Assembly (NCBI RefSeq): GCF_028009165.1
Contig: NC_079242.1
Location: 3,844,001-3,908,000, forward strand
Reading direction: 5' to 3'
Origin: Akanthomyces muscarius
Lineage: Eukaryota; Ascomycota; Sordariomycetes; Hypocreales; Cordycipitaceae
Length of the DNA: 64,000 nt
Positions 48,387-59,334 of this stretch are shown piece after piece. The notes beneath the pieces were generated by a model, which was not told where the DNA came from, ran no database searches, and saw nothing but the letters and a program-made list of their open reading frames with translations. How positions within the stretch are numbered: the stretch's first letter is position 1; every line of letters begins with the position of its first letter. Position numbers and translations under genes: made by a program.

Positions 48387-49511
48387 AGTGTCTGCAGGAG
48401 AGACCATGAATTATGCCGTGTTGTGAAATGCGAATGAACAGGCTGGATGATATACCAACATGTCATTCCAGTCCCCCCGACACACCACTACAACAACTCA
48501 TAACGAGAAACAACACCAGCATGCCCACCAACGCATGCTAGCTCCTGCTTACGAGCGACAGAAATTCCCTGGACATAACACCACATACCCCCTCGTTACC
48601 CGTTTACCCTACACCCCCCCCCCCCCCCCCCCCCCCAAATATCAACATAGCACCAGTCATTTTATAATCAGTTTAATGCATTTGCACGGAAGGAAGTACA
48701 GTATAAAGGCCATATGGTAGCTTGAAAGCTCCAGCCTAGAGATGATCTGATGAGCGATGTCGTGCCTTGGCTTCGGCGCAAACCATGGAAGATGGAAAAC
48801 GAAGAGGCTCCATATAGACTGCTCAGTGGATATGCACAGCGCCAGCAAAGATTTAGGACTGGCAGTTGTTGCTGAAGCGAGCTTCACCTATTGATGGAGC
48901 AATACAACTACGGGCAGTCGATGCTAGTGCAGCCTGCACCGAGAAGAACGGAATCGGCCAGGGGACTTTACTGCCAAGTGGCAAATTTGTTTCCGGTGCT
49001 CTCGTTTCTAGTTGTAGCGAAATAAACAAATCAATCCCCCCAAAGTACATGACGCGACGTCTCGCGATGTGCCTCGTAGATACTGCTGTAGCGACCCAAG
49101 CAACTTCGAGACTTTTAACTGGAGTGGAAACATGCATGGTAAAAGAACGAGAGGAAATGGGCACGAACGGTGTTCAAATAGAGTCAACGTATCAACTGTT
49201 CCATCCAATCATTCTTTGCAGGTTACCGAAGGTGGTTTGTTCCTGGTGCCCATGTGGGGCGCAACTGTAGATGTCGCCGTAGAGGTGTAGCAGTCTGCGG
49301 GCAGAGCCTTTCTCGCCACAAGCCTCTCCAAGTCATCACTTTAGGCTTACTTTGCAAGCAACACGCATATATCAGCTTGCAGCGCCTGAATTTCACCCTT
49401 CAGTCTGCGGAATCTGCCCCATTAGGAACGAATGGCAACCTAGAGCTCGCAGAAATTTTTGTGCGCAGACGAGACGGCTTCTCCCTGGTGTGATATCCAA
49501 AGCTACCCGCC
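48387..49511. other. Importin 3' flank and helicase promoter
   Basis: A 1.1-kb spacer between two plus-strand genes. A 23-nt poly-C run lies at 48614-48636. ORFs of up to 134 codons show no domain. Confidence 0.55.
48614..48636. repeat. Poly-C tract (23 nt)
   Basis: Uninterrupted run of C downstream of the importin alpha stop codon; length may be unreliable. Confidence 0.9.
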
Positions 49512-52500
49512 ATGGTGAAAAAGGGCAAAGCCAAAGCCACCGAGCCGCCCAAGACCGCCGCAGCCCCGGCTGCTACGGGAAAGGATGCTGGAAAGGGCAA
49601 GAAAGGCGTCAAGCAGGAGGCCGCGGTCCCTGCTGAGCTCGGTCCCGTCGGTCCTCCCAAGCCGACGGTGAAGCAGCTCATCGGCGGCTCCTCGTGGACG
49701 GGTAAACTGCCAGTGAATCTGCTGAGCGAGTACTGCCAGAAGCAAAAGTGGGATCGCCCGGACTACGACACTCGCAAGACGCCCGATGGCTTCTCTGTGT
49801 TTGTGACGCTGAGCGCCAAGGATCCCAAGACGCAGGAGACGACGCGGCTGGACCCTTTCAAGATTCCGCCCACCCACAAGCACCTCATCATGCGGGATAC
49901 TGCAATTGAGGCCAAGCATGCAGCGGCGACGTATGCCCTCTTTCGCGTGTGTAGCATGCAGAACAAGCACATGGTGCTGCCGCCGGACCACAAGGCGCTC
50001 TGGAAGGACTTTCAGGAGCTGAAGAAACAGGATGTCAAGGACGGCAAGGCCTGGATTTACGATGCGGATCCATTCAAGACGTTTCATGAAAGACAGGAGG
50101 CGAAGGCGGCGGCAGAAAAAAAGCGCAAGGAGGCCGATGCACTCAAGGCCAAGGCCAAGGAGATGCCTGGTGCTTCTGGCCTAGCGCTTCTGAATGCAGG
50201 GAGCGGAGGGAGCAGAGGTGGCAATAGCGGCGGCGGTGGCGATAGGGGATTCAACATCATGAAGGGGTGGACGAATGCACCGAATGTGGAGATGGGCCGG
50301 CAGACGCGGTCGCAACTGGAAAACCTCCTGCGCAGCGGTGTCTCATGGAACCCGTATGCGGTGCAAATGTCCAGGGCGCAAAAGGACACTGTTGAGGCAG
50401 AATTGTGCAAGATTGGCTTCCGCAAGAGCCATGTTGCGGAAGCTGTCGAATACTGCAAAGACCGAGAGGAGACCCTGGAGTGGCTGCTCATTCACGTCCC
50501 TGAGGACGACTTGCCGCGCTGGGCGCTGCCTGAAAAGTATGCAGCCGGAGTCACTATTGGGACAAACGATCTCAGGAGAGATGGTACCATTCAACGTCTC
50601 TCACAGAATGGTTATTCGCTCGAGCTATGTTCGCGGGTGTATGACCAGGTTGGTGGCGATGAGAGTAGGACAGCAGAGGCCCTTCAGGATCTTCTCTTTT
50701 CGAGGCCCAAGGAGGGTGATGAGGGTAAAGAAGAGTCGCTTGACTTTCTTGATATGGGATCGCCCGAGGAGCAGTGGCGAGAGGAGATGGAGAGCTTGGA
50801 AGCAATGTATGGGGGCTTGTTTTCAAGAGACGGCGCCGACACCGTCAAGATACAGCTCGAATCTGTGAAGAACCCGCCTCATAAGGTGGAGGCTGCTTTA
50901 CAAGTTCGACGAGGCTCAAACTATCCAGATACGCTGATCCTCGGCATCATTGCCAATTTGCCCTCATACATTAAGCTGAGCATCATACGCAAGGCACTGG
51001 AATACATGGATTCGTCACTACGAGAAGAGCCAATGAAGGTATACTTGGTGCTGGACTGGATTCAGCAAAACATCAACGATATTATCGAACACCCTGGGAA
51101 GCTGGTCGACATTTCAGCGGTCTCGTCCGCCGCCTCCGAGCAAAAGCCAGGTGATGCAGTCAAGTCTAGAAGAAGGATGCGGACAGCTGCCAGACCCATC
51201 AGATGGAGCCCAGATACGCGCAGCAAGGAAGCGTGGATGAAGCGCCAAGAGAATTCTGCGTACAAAGAAATGCTCAGCAAGAGGCAGAAGTTGCCTGCCT
51301 GGCAGATGCGTGAAAAGATTGTCAAGACAGTCACGGATAACCACGTCACCATCATCAGCGGTGAAACTGGTTCAGGTAAATCAACGCAGTCGGTGCAGTT
51401 CATCCTTGATGATCTGTACGGTCAGGGCCTGGGCGACTGCGCCAATATGCTTGTCACTCAGCCGCGACGTATTTCAGCACTCGGTCTTGCCGACCGTGTG
51501 GCCGAAGAACGTTGCGGTCGCGTGGGACAGGAGGTTGGTTACACGATTCGTGGTGAAGCGCGACAGTCTAAGGACACAAGAATCACCTTCATGACGACCG
51601 GTATCCTGCTCCGTCGTCTTCAAACGTCGGGCGGTCGCATTGACGATGTGGTTGCCTCCCTCGCCGACGTGAGCCATGTAATTGTCGACGAAGTCCACGA
51701 GCGAAGTTTGGATACCGATTTCTTGCTCAATTTGATTCGCGAGGTGATGCGCATCAAAAAAGATGCCTTGAAGCTGATTCTCATGTCTGCTACGCTGGAC
51801 GCCGCTTCGTTCATCAACTACTTCGCATCCGAGGGCCTCAAAGTCGGCGCCGTTGAGATTGAGGGCAGAACATATCCAGTTGACAACTTTTTCCTGGATG
51901 ATGTCATTCGCATGACGGGATACAATGCGGAGACGCCAGACGGCGGCTTCATTGGTGATGAGCTCATGGGCAAGATTATCCAGAATCTCGGACACCGCAT
52001 CAACTACAACCTCATTGTGGAGGCCGTCAAAGCCATAGACTACGAACTTGCCTATGACAAACTGCCAGGTGGAATTCTCATCTTCCTTCCTGGCGTGGGT
52101 GAGATTGCGCAAGCTTGCAGAGCATTGCAAGCAATACCATCGCTGCACGTGCTCCCGTTACACGCCTCTCTAGAAACAAGAGAGCAGAAGCGCGTTTTTG
52201 CCAGCGCACCGCGCGGTAAGCGCAAAGTCGTCGTGGCTACCAACGTGGCTGAGACGTCTATTACGATTGATGACATTGTCGCTGTCATTGACAGTGGCAA
52301 AGTCAAAGAAACAAGCTTTGATCCTGGGAACAATATGCGGAAGCTGGAAGAGACGTGGGCATCGCGCGCCGCCTGCAAGCAGCGCCGTGGTCGTGCCGGT
52401 CGTGTGCAAGAAGGCAAGTGCTACAAGCTGTACACGCAGAATCTCGAAAACCAAATGGCTGAGCGCCCCGAGCCTGAAATTCGTCGTGTGCCGCTCGAGC

Positions 52501-53699
52501 AGCTGTGCCTGTCGGTGCGTGCCATGGGCATGCGTGACGTGGCTCGCTTCTTGGGCCGATCGCCAACACCGCCAGAAGCTCTGGCCATTGAAGGAGCCAT
52601 GAAGCTGCTCCGACGCATGGGCGCGCTGGACGGGGATGAGCTTACGGCCATGGGTCAGCAGCTGGCGATGCTGCCGGCCGACCTGCGCTGCGGCAAGCTC
52701 ATGGTCTTTGGTGCCATCTTCGGCTGCCTGGACGACTGCGTGACGATTGCGGCCATTCTGAGCACCAGGAGCCCGTTCCTCTCACCGCAGGAGAAGCGCG
52801 AAGCGGCCAAGGAGGCCCGCATGCGCTTCTTTGCGGGCGACGGCGATCTGCTGACCGATCTCGCTGCATACACAGAGTGGAAGAGCCTAATGCGCGACCG
52901 GATCCCCATGAAGCAGGTTCGCGGCTTCTGTGACGACAACTTCCTCTCGCACCTGACCCTATCCGACATCTCCAACACTAAGTCGCAGTACTACACGGCT
53001 CTGGCCGAGATCGGCCTCGTGTCACCCAGAGAGGCCGCTGCCGCCGAGGAGGACACCATCGAGGCTGCCATGGCGGGCGGCGCAGCGGGTGGTGGCAAGA
53101 ATAAAAACTCGCAGCTCCTCCGAGCGCTCATCGCCTCGGCGTTTACGCCGCAGATTGCACGAATTCAGTACCCGGACAAGAAGTTTGCGAGCTCCATGTC
53201 GGGCGCCGTCGAGCTGGACCCGGAGGCGCGGTCCATCAAGTTCTTCAACCAGGAGAATGGTCGGGTGTTTGTGCACCCGAGCAGCACAATCTTTGACAGC
53301 CAGGGCTTCTCGGGCCACGCGGCGTACATGGCGTACTTTGGCATCATGGCCACGTCCAAGGTGTTTATCCGAGATCTTTCCCGTAAGTCTTTTGCCCAGG
53401 TTGAAATTGGTGAGATGTATAAGGAATAGAGCGCTAACAAGAAGACAGCCTTCAACGTATATACTTTGCTCATGTTTTCCGGTCCGATTGAGCTGGATAC
53501 GCTGGGCCGCGGTCTGTTGGTGGATGGATGGCTGAGGCTGCGCGGATGGGCGCGCATCGGCGTATTGGTCGCGCGGCTGCGCGGCATGGTGGACGACTTG
53601 ATTGCGGAAAAGGTGGAAAAGCCCGGCTTGGACCTGCGCGGCAACGAGGTCATCAGGTTGGTGACCAAGCTGATAGAGCTCAATGGCTTGGACGCGTAG
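49512..53699 (+). CDS. DExH-box RNA helicase, DHX57-like (UBA, RWD, helicase, HA2, OB)
   Basis: ATP-dependent RNA helicase of the DEAH/RHA family, closest in layout to DHX57 and yeast YLR419W; the substrate is unknown. Two exons are inferred: 49512-53382 and 53449-53699, joined over a 66-nt intron with donor GTAAGT, branch GCTAAC and acceptor ACAG, giving 1373 residues. Order: a Lys/Ala-rich N terminus, a UBA-like segment (about 295-345, ending in EETLEWLLIHVPEDDLP), an RWD domain (about 417-525, EEMESLEAMYGG), then the helicase core with GETGSGKST (about 616), DEVH (about 723), SATLDA (about 759) and QRRGRAGR (about 956). HA2 and the C-terminal OB fold follow. Without splicing the frame stops at 53429 after unrelated residues. 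The spliced end (PFNVYTLLMFSGPIELD) continues the expected OB-fold and C-terminal sequence, so splicing is strongly supported. Confidence 0.92.
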
Positions 53700-53955
53700 A
53701 TGTTCTTTAGAAGGTGGGATTTAGAGCAACACCAAAAGTTTTGAGTATTGATAAAGACGATGATGAGATAAACATAGACTATATAAACGGACACGATGAA
53801 ATGCCAATATGTTGGATTGAAATCTGTGTGGCTCTTGAAGCTGAGGTCTATTTACCTGCGAGACCGAATCAGGCAGCCAGCTAGTAAAGTGGCGACGGTG
53901 AACCTGACTCTTCCGCTCATCGCCACGTCGCGACTTACACAATCACAACCACACC

Positions 53956-54876
53956 ATGGCGGATGCCGAGCCCAGCGCCGAAGAAGGCCTCACCAAAGAG
54001 GAGATCCAAAGCGCCTCTGAAGCACCTCCCGCAGGCGAGAAGCGCAAGAATGCCTGTACGTTTCGCCCAACATCCCCCCCCGCGGCTCACTGTGCCTCGT
54101 CACCCACACACGCTTCTAACACCCAAACAGTCGCCGCGCTCATGGCACCTAAGAAGAAGCAAACTCCAGCCGCCACTCCCGCACGCTCCGCCGGCGGCAA
54201 CCCGTTCAAGGACCGCATGGGCCTGGGCGCCTACCTCGGCGACCCGGCCGCCTTTTCCGCGTCCGTCGTCATCGCCCACTCGCCCGACTTTGTCGTCATC
54301 CACGACAAGTTCCCCAAATCCACCGTGCACACGCTCATCCTGCCCCGGTCCCCCGCCGCCAACCTCCTTCATCCGTTTGACGCCCTCGCTGACCCGGCCC
54401 TGCTCGCGAGCGTCAAGGCCCAGGTCCTCCGGACCAAGGCCCTCGTCGCCGCCGAGCTCCAGCGGCAGCTCGGCCGCTTCAGCGCCTCCGAGGCCGCGCG
54501 ACAAGCCGTCCTCGATGGCGAGGCGGAAGTGCAGGAGGGGGCGGAGCTGCCGCGCGGACGCGACTGGGCCGCCGAGGTGGTCTGCGGCGTGCACGCGGTG
54601 CCGAGCATGAGCCACGTCCACGTCCACGTCTTGTCGCGGGACATGCACTCGCGCAAGGTCAAGCACAGGAAGCACTACAACTCGTTTACGACGCCGTTCC
54701 TGGTGGACGTGGAGGACTTTCCGCTCGCAGAGGACGACCCGCGGAGGGATACGAAGCGCATGGGTTATCTGCAGCGTGATCTGCGGTGCTGGCGCTGCGG
54801 ACGCAACTTTGGGAACAAGTTTGCGCAGCTCAAGGAGCATTTAGAACAAGAGTTTGACGCGTGGAAGAGGGAGTAG
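53956..54876 (+). CDS. hnt3: Aprataxin-like DNA-adenylate hydrolase (HIT domain plus zinc finger)
   Basis: Nuclear DNA-repair enzyme that removes AMP from 5' ends left by abortive ligation. The preferred model has exons 53956-54055 and 54131-54876, giving 281 residues (KRKNA|FAALMAPKKK at the junction). The 75-nt intron is a multiple of three without a stop codon, so the unspliced frame is also open (306 aa). The HIT core starts at NPFKDRMGLGAYL and contains FVVIHDKFPKSTVHTLILPR and the catalytic histidine triad MSHVHVHVLS. The C-terminal CWRCG followed by a His and Glu (KEHLEQEFD) is the C2HE zinc finger of fungal Hnt3/aprataxin. The FHA domain of animal aprataxin is absent, as in other fungi. 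Confidence 0.92.
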   Translation: MADAEPSAEEGLTKEEIQSASEAPPAGEKRKNACTFRPTSPPAAHCASSPTHASNTQTVAALMAPKKKQTPAATPARSAGGNPFKDRMGLGAYLGDPAAFSASVVIAHSPDFVVIHDKFPKSTVHTLILPRSPAANLLHPFDALADPALLASVKAQVLRTKALVAAELQRQLGRFSASEAARQAVLDGEAEVQEGAELPRGRDWAAEVVCGVHAVPSMSHVHVHVLSRDMHSRKVKHRKHYNSFTTPFLVDVEDFPLAEDDPRRDTKRMGYLQRDLRCWRCGRNFGNKFAQLKEHLEQEFDAWKRE

Positions 54877-55396
54877 AGGTGATCATGTATTTGTGTGTTT
54901 GAAAGTAGAGAGGGTGACCATGCGATGATCCCATCACGAGTCTATAGATGGTTTAAAAGTAGAGAGGGTGACCGCATTGTTGGAATGGAGCTGATTGGAG
55001 TTTGAAGATGCGAGGTGCCCAGGTGTAGATAAAAAGACAGACTAATTGTTTACTGTAGAAAGGGCTTCGCAACAGACAATATATAAAGAAATACAAAACT
55101 GTTTAAATAGGTTCGGCTGCATCCCGTCTCCCATTTAACAAAAGTGAACCGCGCTCATGAATCATTCCGTATACTTCCAATTGCCTGCTCAAATCTCAAA
55201 CCTATTCCCACAAAAAGGATTTTCCCAGAATTTCGCACGCTTCTGTGTTTTTTTTACATTATTTTTGTTCATTGTGGATTCCTTCCGCAGTACACTTGGT
55301 AAACCTTGCCGCAATAGCATTACACATTTCCCTGAGACGGCGACGACCGAAAATCGGGCGTGATCGATGGTGCGCAACTCACGGTTCAAACCTGCG
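54877..55396. other. Convergent intergenic region
   Basis: Lies between the 3' ends of the aprataxin gene and the AT-hook gene (including its possible extension). AT-rich with a short direct repeat; no gene recognised. Confidence 0.55.
54902..54973. repeat. 18-bp direct repeat, period 54 bp
   Basis: The sequence AAAGTAGAGAGGGTGACC occurs at 54902-54919 and again at 54956-54973 in the 3' flank of the aprataxin gene. No function is apparent. Confidence 0.85.
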
Positions 55397-55576
55397 TCAT
55401 GGAGCCGAATCCTCAAGACGCTCGGCCTCTTTCCGTCGCTGATCGCGACCCCTCAGCTGGCGCGCCACGGTAGAGATCAAATCCGCGACCTCGGCATCCT
55501 CGTCCACATTCTCGGCCTCGCCGGCCTCTCTGCGTCGCTGATCGCGAGCCCTCAGATGGCGCGCCATGGCAGAGAT
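55397..55576 (-). pseudogene. In-frame extension of the AT-hook gene beyond a TAG stop
   Basis: Directly after the TAG at 55579-55577 the same frame continues for 59 codons to a TGA at 55399-55397. It reads ISAMARHLRARDQRRREAGE and onward, ending LEDSAP. A 99-bp unit (33 codons) is present twice in tandem: one copy spans the TAG, the other lies wholly in the extension. At the position of the TAG the second copy has TTG (Leu), so the stop is one base away from sense. There is no frameshift between the copies, though they differ at roughly a quarter of positions. It may be a decayed former C terminus, a readthrough extension or a removed intron; no good donor site was seen. Confidence 0.5.
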
Positions 55577-55631
55577 CTACTCTTCGGCCTCGGCATCCTC
55601 GTCCGCATCCTCGGCGTCCTCGTTGCTCGCA
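55434..55631. repeat. 99-bp tandem duplication
   Basis: Two diverged copies of a 99-bp unit, recognised by CGTCGCTGATCGCGA at 55434 and 55533 and by CTCGGCATCCTCGTCC further along each copy. The unit length is an exact multiple of three and lies at the 3' end of the AT-hook gene. The outer boundaries are approximate. Confidence 0.75.
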
Positions 55632-56089
55632 GTATCAGCGTTGGCCTCCTGGTCCTCCTGGGTCAGCTGCTCCTCGGCGGCATCCGCGTTACTCTTGCGG
55701 CCGCGGCCACGCTTGGAGGCGGTGGGCGTCTCGAGACCAACAGCATCGGAACCACGGGGGCGACGGCCGCGTCTGGTGCCAGTTTCCTCCTCGGCGGGCG
55801 TCGTCGCAGCGGCGGCGGATGGTCTTCCGCGGGGGCGACCAGGACCAGCAGCGGCCTTCTTAGGGCTGGCCTTGGCCGTGGCAGCCTTGCCGCTGCCCTT
55901 GGGGCGGCCGCGAGGCTTGCCGGTGGGAACGTAGGCAGGCTTAGCCTTGCCAGTGGGTGGGCGACCGCGGGGCTTGCCCGAAGGCACATACGCCGTCTTC
56001 TTGACACCGTCCTTTGGGGGACGACCGCGGCCACGCTTGACGGGCACGTCGCCGGTGGCAGTGCTGGCTTCTTCGGGAGTCTTGGCCAT
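55577..56089 (-). CDS. AT-hook DNA-binding protein (HMGA-like)
   Basis: Small nuclear architectural protein of 170 residues, expected to bind the minor groove of AT-rich DNA. Four clear AT-hook cores are spaced along the chain: KRGRGRPPK (about 18-26), KPRGRPPTG, KPRGRPKGS and RPRGRPSAA, with a further Arg/Gly stretch (TRRGRRPRG) and KRGRGRKS. Linkers are rich in Lys, Ala and Pro, and the C terminus is acidic (EDAEDADEDAEAEE). The start at 56089 (MAKTPEEAST) follows an A/T-rich leader and no other Met fits the hooks. The frame ends at a TAG (55579-55577), but it stays open for 59 more codons after that stop and repeats the preceding 33-codon unit; see the extension entry. The function beyond DNA binding is unknown. 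Confidence 0.8.
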   Translation of the reverse strand: MAKTPEEASTATGDVPVKRGRGRPPKDGVKKTAYVPSGKPRGRPPTGKAKPAYVPTGKPRGRPKGSGKAATAKASPKKAAAGPGRPRGRPSAAAATTPAEEETGTRRGRRPRGSDAVGLETPTASKRGRGRKSNADAAEEQLTQEDQEANADTASNEDAEDADEDAEAEE

Positions 56090-57017
56090 TTTGTAAAACT
56101 TTTGTTGTGTGTGTGATGTGAAGGGATAAGTGACTTGAGGAGGATAGATAGGCAGGGCGACGAGTGATGGTGGGCGCGACGGCGGGTGTGGCTTTGCGCG
56201 CGCGAACGAAAAAAAAAACGGCCGAGACAGTCGCGACGATGGGAACAGCGACGACGGCAGAGCCCGGGGCTGTACAATTAAATCGCGGCGAGATAAGTCG
56301 TGAACAGAAGACGATCGCAAGTGCGAAAGGCGACGGTGAGAGATGGACGCGCAAATAAAATTGGCGATGAAAAGAGATGTTTATGAGAAGCGCGTGCGAC
56401 GCGACAGGCAATTTAGAGAAAGCTGGTGGCGGTGGTTGGAGAGCAGAGCAGCAGCAGAGGCAGCAGCAGAGCAGCAGAGCAGCAGAGCTCCAGGGGACAG
56501 AGGTACATGGCCAGATGGGCGGGGGACTCGAGGCGGCGAGCTAGCGAGCCAATGGGAAGTGAGTATCTCGCGGACCCTCGACTGTGAATGGCTACAGGAG
56601 GAGAGGAGACGACGGGTAGAAGGGTGCGGGCCACTGGAAGCCCGATATGGTTTAGCGTGGCACTGGTTGGCCTTGCTGGCCGCTCATGCGCTGCAACAGG
56701 GGCTGGCCAGTGGGAGCCACGGCGCATCAGCTACTTGTAGAGACGGGATTACAGGCACACAGGGAACCTTGTGGATTTGCTACAGCGCCCAGATACAGAG
56801 TTTACAGAGGCCGCTAGCTGTGCCGACCACGACGCTAGTTCAAGGCAAACTGCCCAAATAAGCTCCAACCCTGGTCTCTCTCATCTGTTTACCCCGGCAA
56901 CAGCATCACCCGCGCTAGTAAACAAAGAGCTCCAATGCCCCGACCTTACGAATGTGGCACATTCTTTGTCAACGACGCCGTGATAGCATCGACCAAATCG
57001 TTGAGACACTTATTACC
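56090..57017. promoter_or_regulatory. Divergent promoter region of the AT-hook and kinesin genes
   Basis: A 928-bp region between divergent genes. It contains a CAG/AGC-rich microsatellite (56441-56488) and no credible ORF. Confidence 0.5.
56441..56488. repeat. CAG-rich microsatellite
   Basis: Imperfect CAG/AGC repeats (GCAGCAGCAGAGGCAGCAGC and similar) in non-coding DNA. Confidence 0.85.
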
Positions 57018-58861
57018 ATGGCTGTGGATGCCCGCTTGATGCCCTACTCTGCACCCAACACCCCCGAGCCGCAGACGGTTCGCTCTACTGCTTCAACTCC
57101 TTCCCTGCGATCCCGCGATGGTACGCTGCCCATGCTCGCTAGGATGGACGGAGGCGGCAATGTCAGAGTCGTTGTTCGCGTGAGAGCTTTTCTCAAGAGA
57201 GGTATGTGTCTTTGCCTCTATCTACGTCTTTCTCTCCCGTCTAACCGCTCTCAGAGCTCGAACGCCGGACACGATGCCTGATCAAGATGGATCCCATCAC
57301 TCAACAAACGACACTGCTTGCTCCAGACGAAGACGAACAGCCCGGCCCCAAGTCCAGGTCGCGCAAGGCCGATGACAAGAAATTCACATTTGACTCGTCC
57401 TTCTGGAGCCACGACACGAAAGATAATCACTACGCCCACCAAGAGGACGTATACAATGCCCTCGGCGAAGAGTTCCTCGACCACAACTTCGAAGGCTACC
57501 ACACATGCATCTTTGCCTATGGTCAGACCGGCTCTGGCAAGAGCTACACCATGATGGGCACGCCTGACCAGCCAGGCCTGATCCCCCGCACCTGCGAAGA
57601 CTTGTTTGAGCGTATCCAGGCGGCCCAAAACGAAGACACAAACATTGCCTACAATGTGCGCGTCTCCTATTTCGAAGTCTACAACGAGCACGTTCGTGAC
57701 CTGCTCGTTCCCGTCAACGCAAGCCTTCCGCCCAACTATCTCAAGATTCGCGAATCCCCGACCGAGGGCCCCTACGTCAAGGATCTCACCGAGGTGCCCG
57801 TTCGCAGCATCGACGAGATTCTGCGTCACATGAAGAACGGCGATGCCTCCAGAACTACGGCGAGCACCAAAATGAACGATACCAGTAGCAGAAGTCACGC
57901 GGTCTTTACCATTATGTTGCGCCAGATTCATCACGACATGGAGACGGACGAGACGACGGAGCGCAGCTCGCGTATCCGGCTTGTCGATCTGGCGGGCAGT
58001 GAGCGTGCCAAGTCTACTGAAGCTACCGGCGCCCGCCTGCGCGAAGGCTCCAATATCAACAAGTCGCTCACCACTCTCGGTCGTGTCATTGCTGCCCTCG
58101 CCGACCCCAAGACGCTCCGACCCGGGGCCAAGCGCAAGGAGGTGGTCCCTTACCGAGACTCGATCCTTACGTGGCTGCTCAAGGATTCCCTGGGTGGCAA
58201 CAGTAAAACTGCAATGATTGCGTGCATTGCGCCCTCTGACTATGACGAGACGCTCTCCACACTGCGATATGCCGACCAGGCCAAGCGCATCCGCACCCGC
58301 GCCGTCGTCAACCAGGACCAAATGTCCACTGCCGAACGCGACGCCCAAATTGCCGCCATGTCCGAAGAAATCCGCATGCTGCAAATGTCTGTATCCGATT
58401 CCTCTCGCCAGCGCGAAAAGAACGCCAAGGACGCCGAGGAGCGCCTCGACGAATATCAGCAACGTGTCGCGACAATGCAGCGCCTCATGGAGGAGCGTGG
58501 CATGGTGGCCGAGAGCAAGATCAAAAAGCTGCAGACCGAGAACGAGGCCCTGAAGCTGCATCTCAAGCTGGCCATCGAGAGTCTCAAGAACCCTATTCCC
58601 CCAGTGCAGGTCCAGTCTTTTGACGACGATGGCAAGGAGAATGCTGCTCACACTATTCACGACGACCAATCCGACGAAGAGGACGACGATTATGGCTACG
58701 ACTCCGATAGCACAGCCCATGGCAGTGACGACTTGCAGGAAGAAATGCATCGCTACTTGCAAGATATGGGCAATCTCCGCAAGCTCATTGGCGGCGACTT
58801 GTCGCGCTTCAAAGATGAGACGAGCGTGCGCATGCCACTTGGTATGAGGGAAAATGCATAG
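57018..58861 (+). CDS. Short kinesin-3 motor (UncB-like)
   Basis: Microtubule motor of the kinesin-3 (Unc-104/KIF1) family in the short fungal form, without FHA or PH domain. Exons are 57018-57201 and 57255-58861 (53-nt intron), giving 596 residues. The motor domain spans about residues 48-440: the RVVVRVRAF opening, P-loop GQTGSGKS (about 145), YNEHVRDLLV, switch I NDTSSRSH, switch II DLAGSERA, LREGSNINKSLTTLGRVIAAL and LRYADQAKRI. A coiled-coil-prone region follows (about 415-510), then an acidic tail (SDEEDDDYGYDSDS) ending in GMRENA. In Aspergillus nidulans the short form UncB was reported in nuclei and at the spindle, distinct from the vesicle motor UncA; the same role here is inference. 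The N-terminal 45 residues before the motor are Pro/Ser/Thr-rich and specific to this gene. Confidence 0.9.
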
Positions 58862-59334
58862 CCAAAGGCTGAGACTGCGACTTTTTGACTTGAGATTTAC
58901 ATGCAGCGCGGTGTTTGGGTACCTTGCCAGCGTCATTTCCATTTCTTACGCTCTTTTTGATCAGTTTATACAGTATATATGACAACAATAGATTGAACAG
59001 TTGAATTATGATTGCAAAAGAGGTGTACTTGAGCGCGGGAAGTGAGTCCACTCATCGTAATTGTAAAGTAAGTAAATCCTGCCGGGACCAAGCCTCATAG
59101 CAAGCCAAAGATACGTCATCCATGACTCAAAGAGACAAGGGCCGCTGCTGCTTACAAACAGAAGCAAAAGTGAGTAAAAAGAGTGCTGCGACCAGAAACA
59201 GCCAGCCTGGGAGCCATTGTCACAACGCACAGAGTAAACGAGCTGAAGAAGTCATGTTTCATTTATTCCAAGTCTTTTTTTACTATACCGCATATACATT
59301 TTTCATTCTATATACACGAGCTACGCCGCGCAGC
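58862..59334. other. Convergent intergenic region
   Basis: Lies between the 3' ends of the kinesin and cyanovirin-fold genes. No gene or notable repeat seen. Confidence 0.55.

Noticed and set aside
55367..56116. A 249-codon plus-strand ORF opposite the AT-hook gene
   Set aside because: Low-complexity Ala/Gly/Leu/Arg translation produced by the repeated AT-hook codons on the other strand.
56725..56760. A snippet resembling part of a primate Alu element (TAGAGACGGGATTACAGGCA)
   Set aside because: Only about 20 bases match two separate Alu segments brought together; flanking sequence does not match. Chance similarity is more likely than contamination.
57251..58942. A 563-codon ORF on the minus strand opposite the kinesin gene
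   Set aside because: It lies antisense to a well-supported motor domain and is explained by the C-rich third codon positions, which remove stop codons from the opposite frame. No domain is visible.
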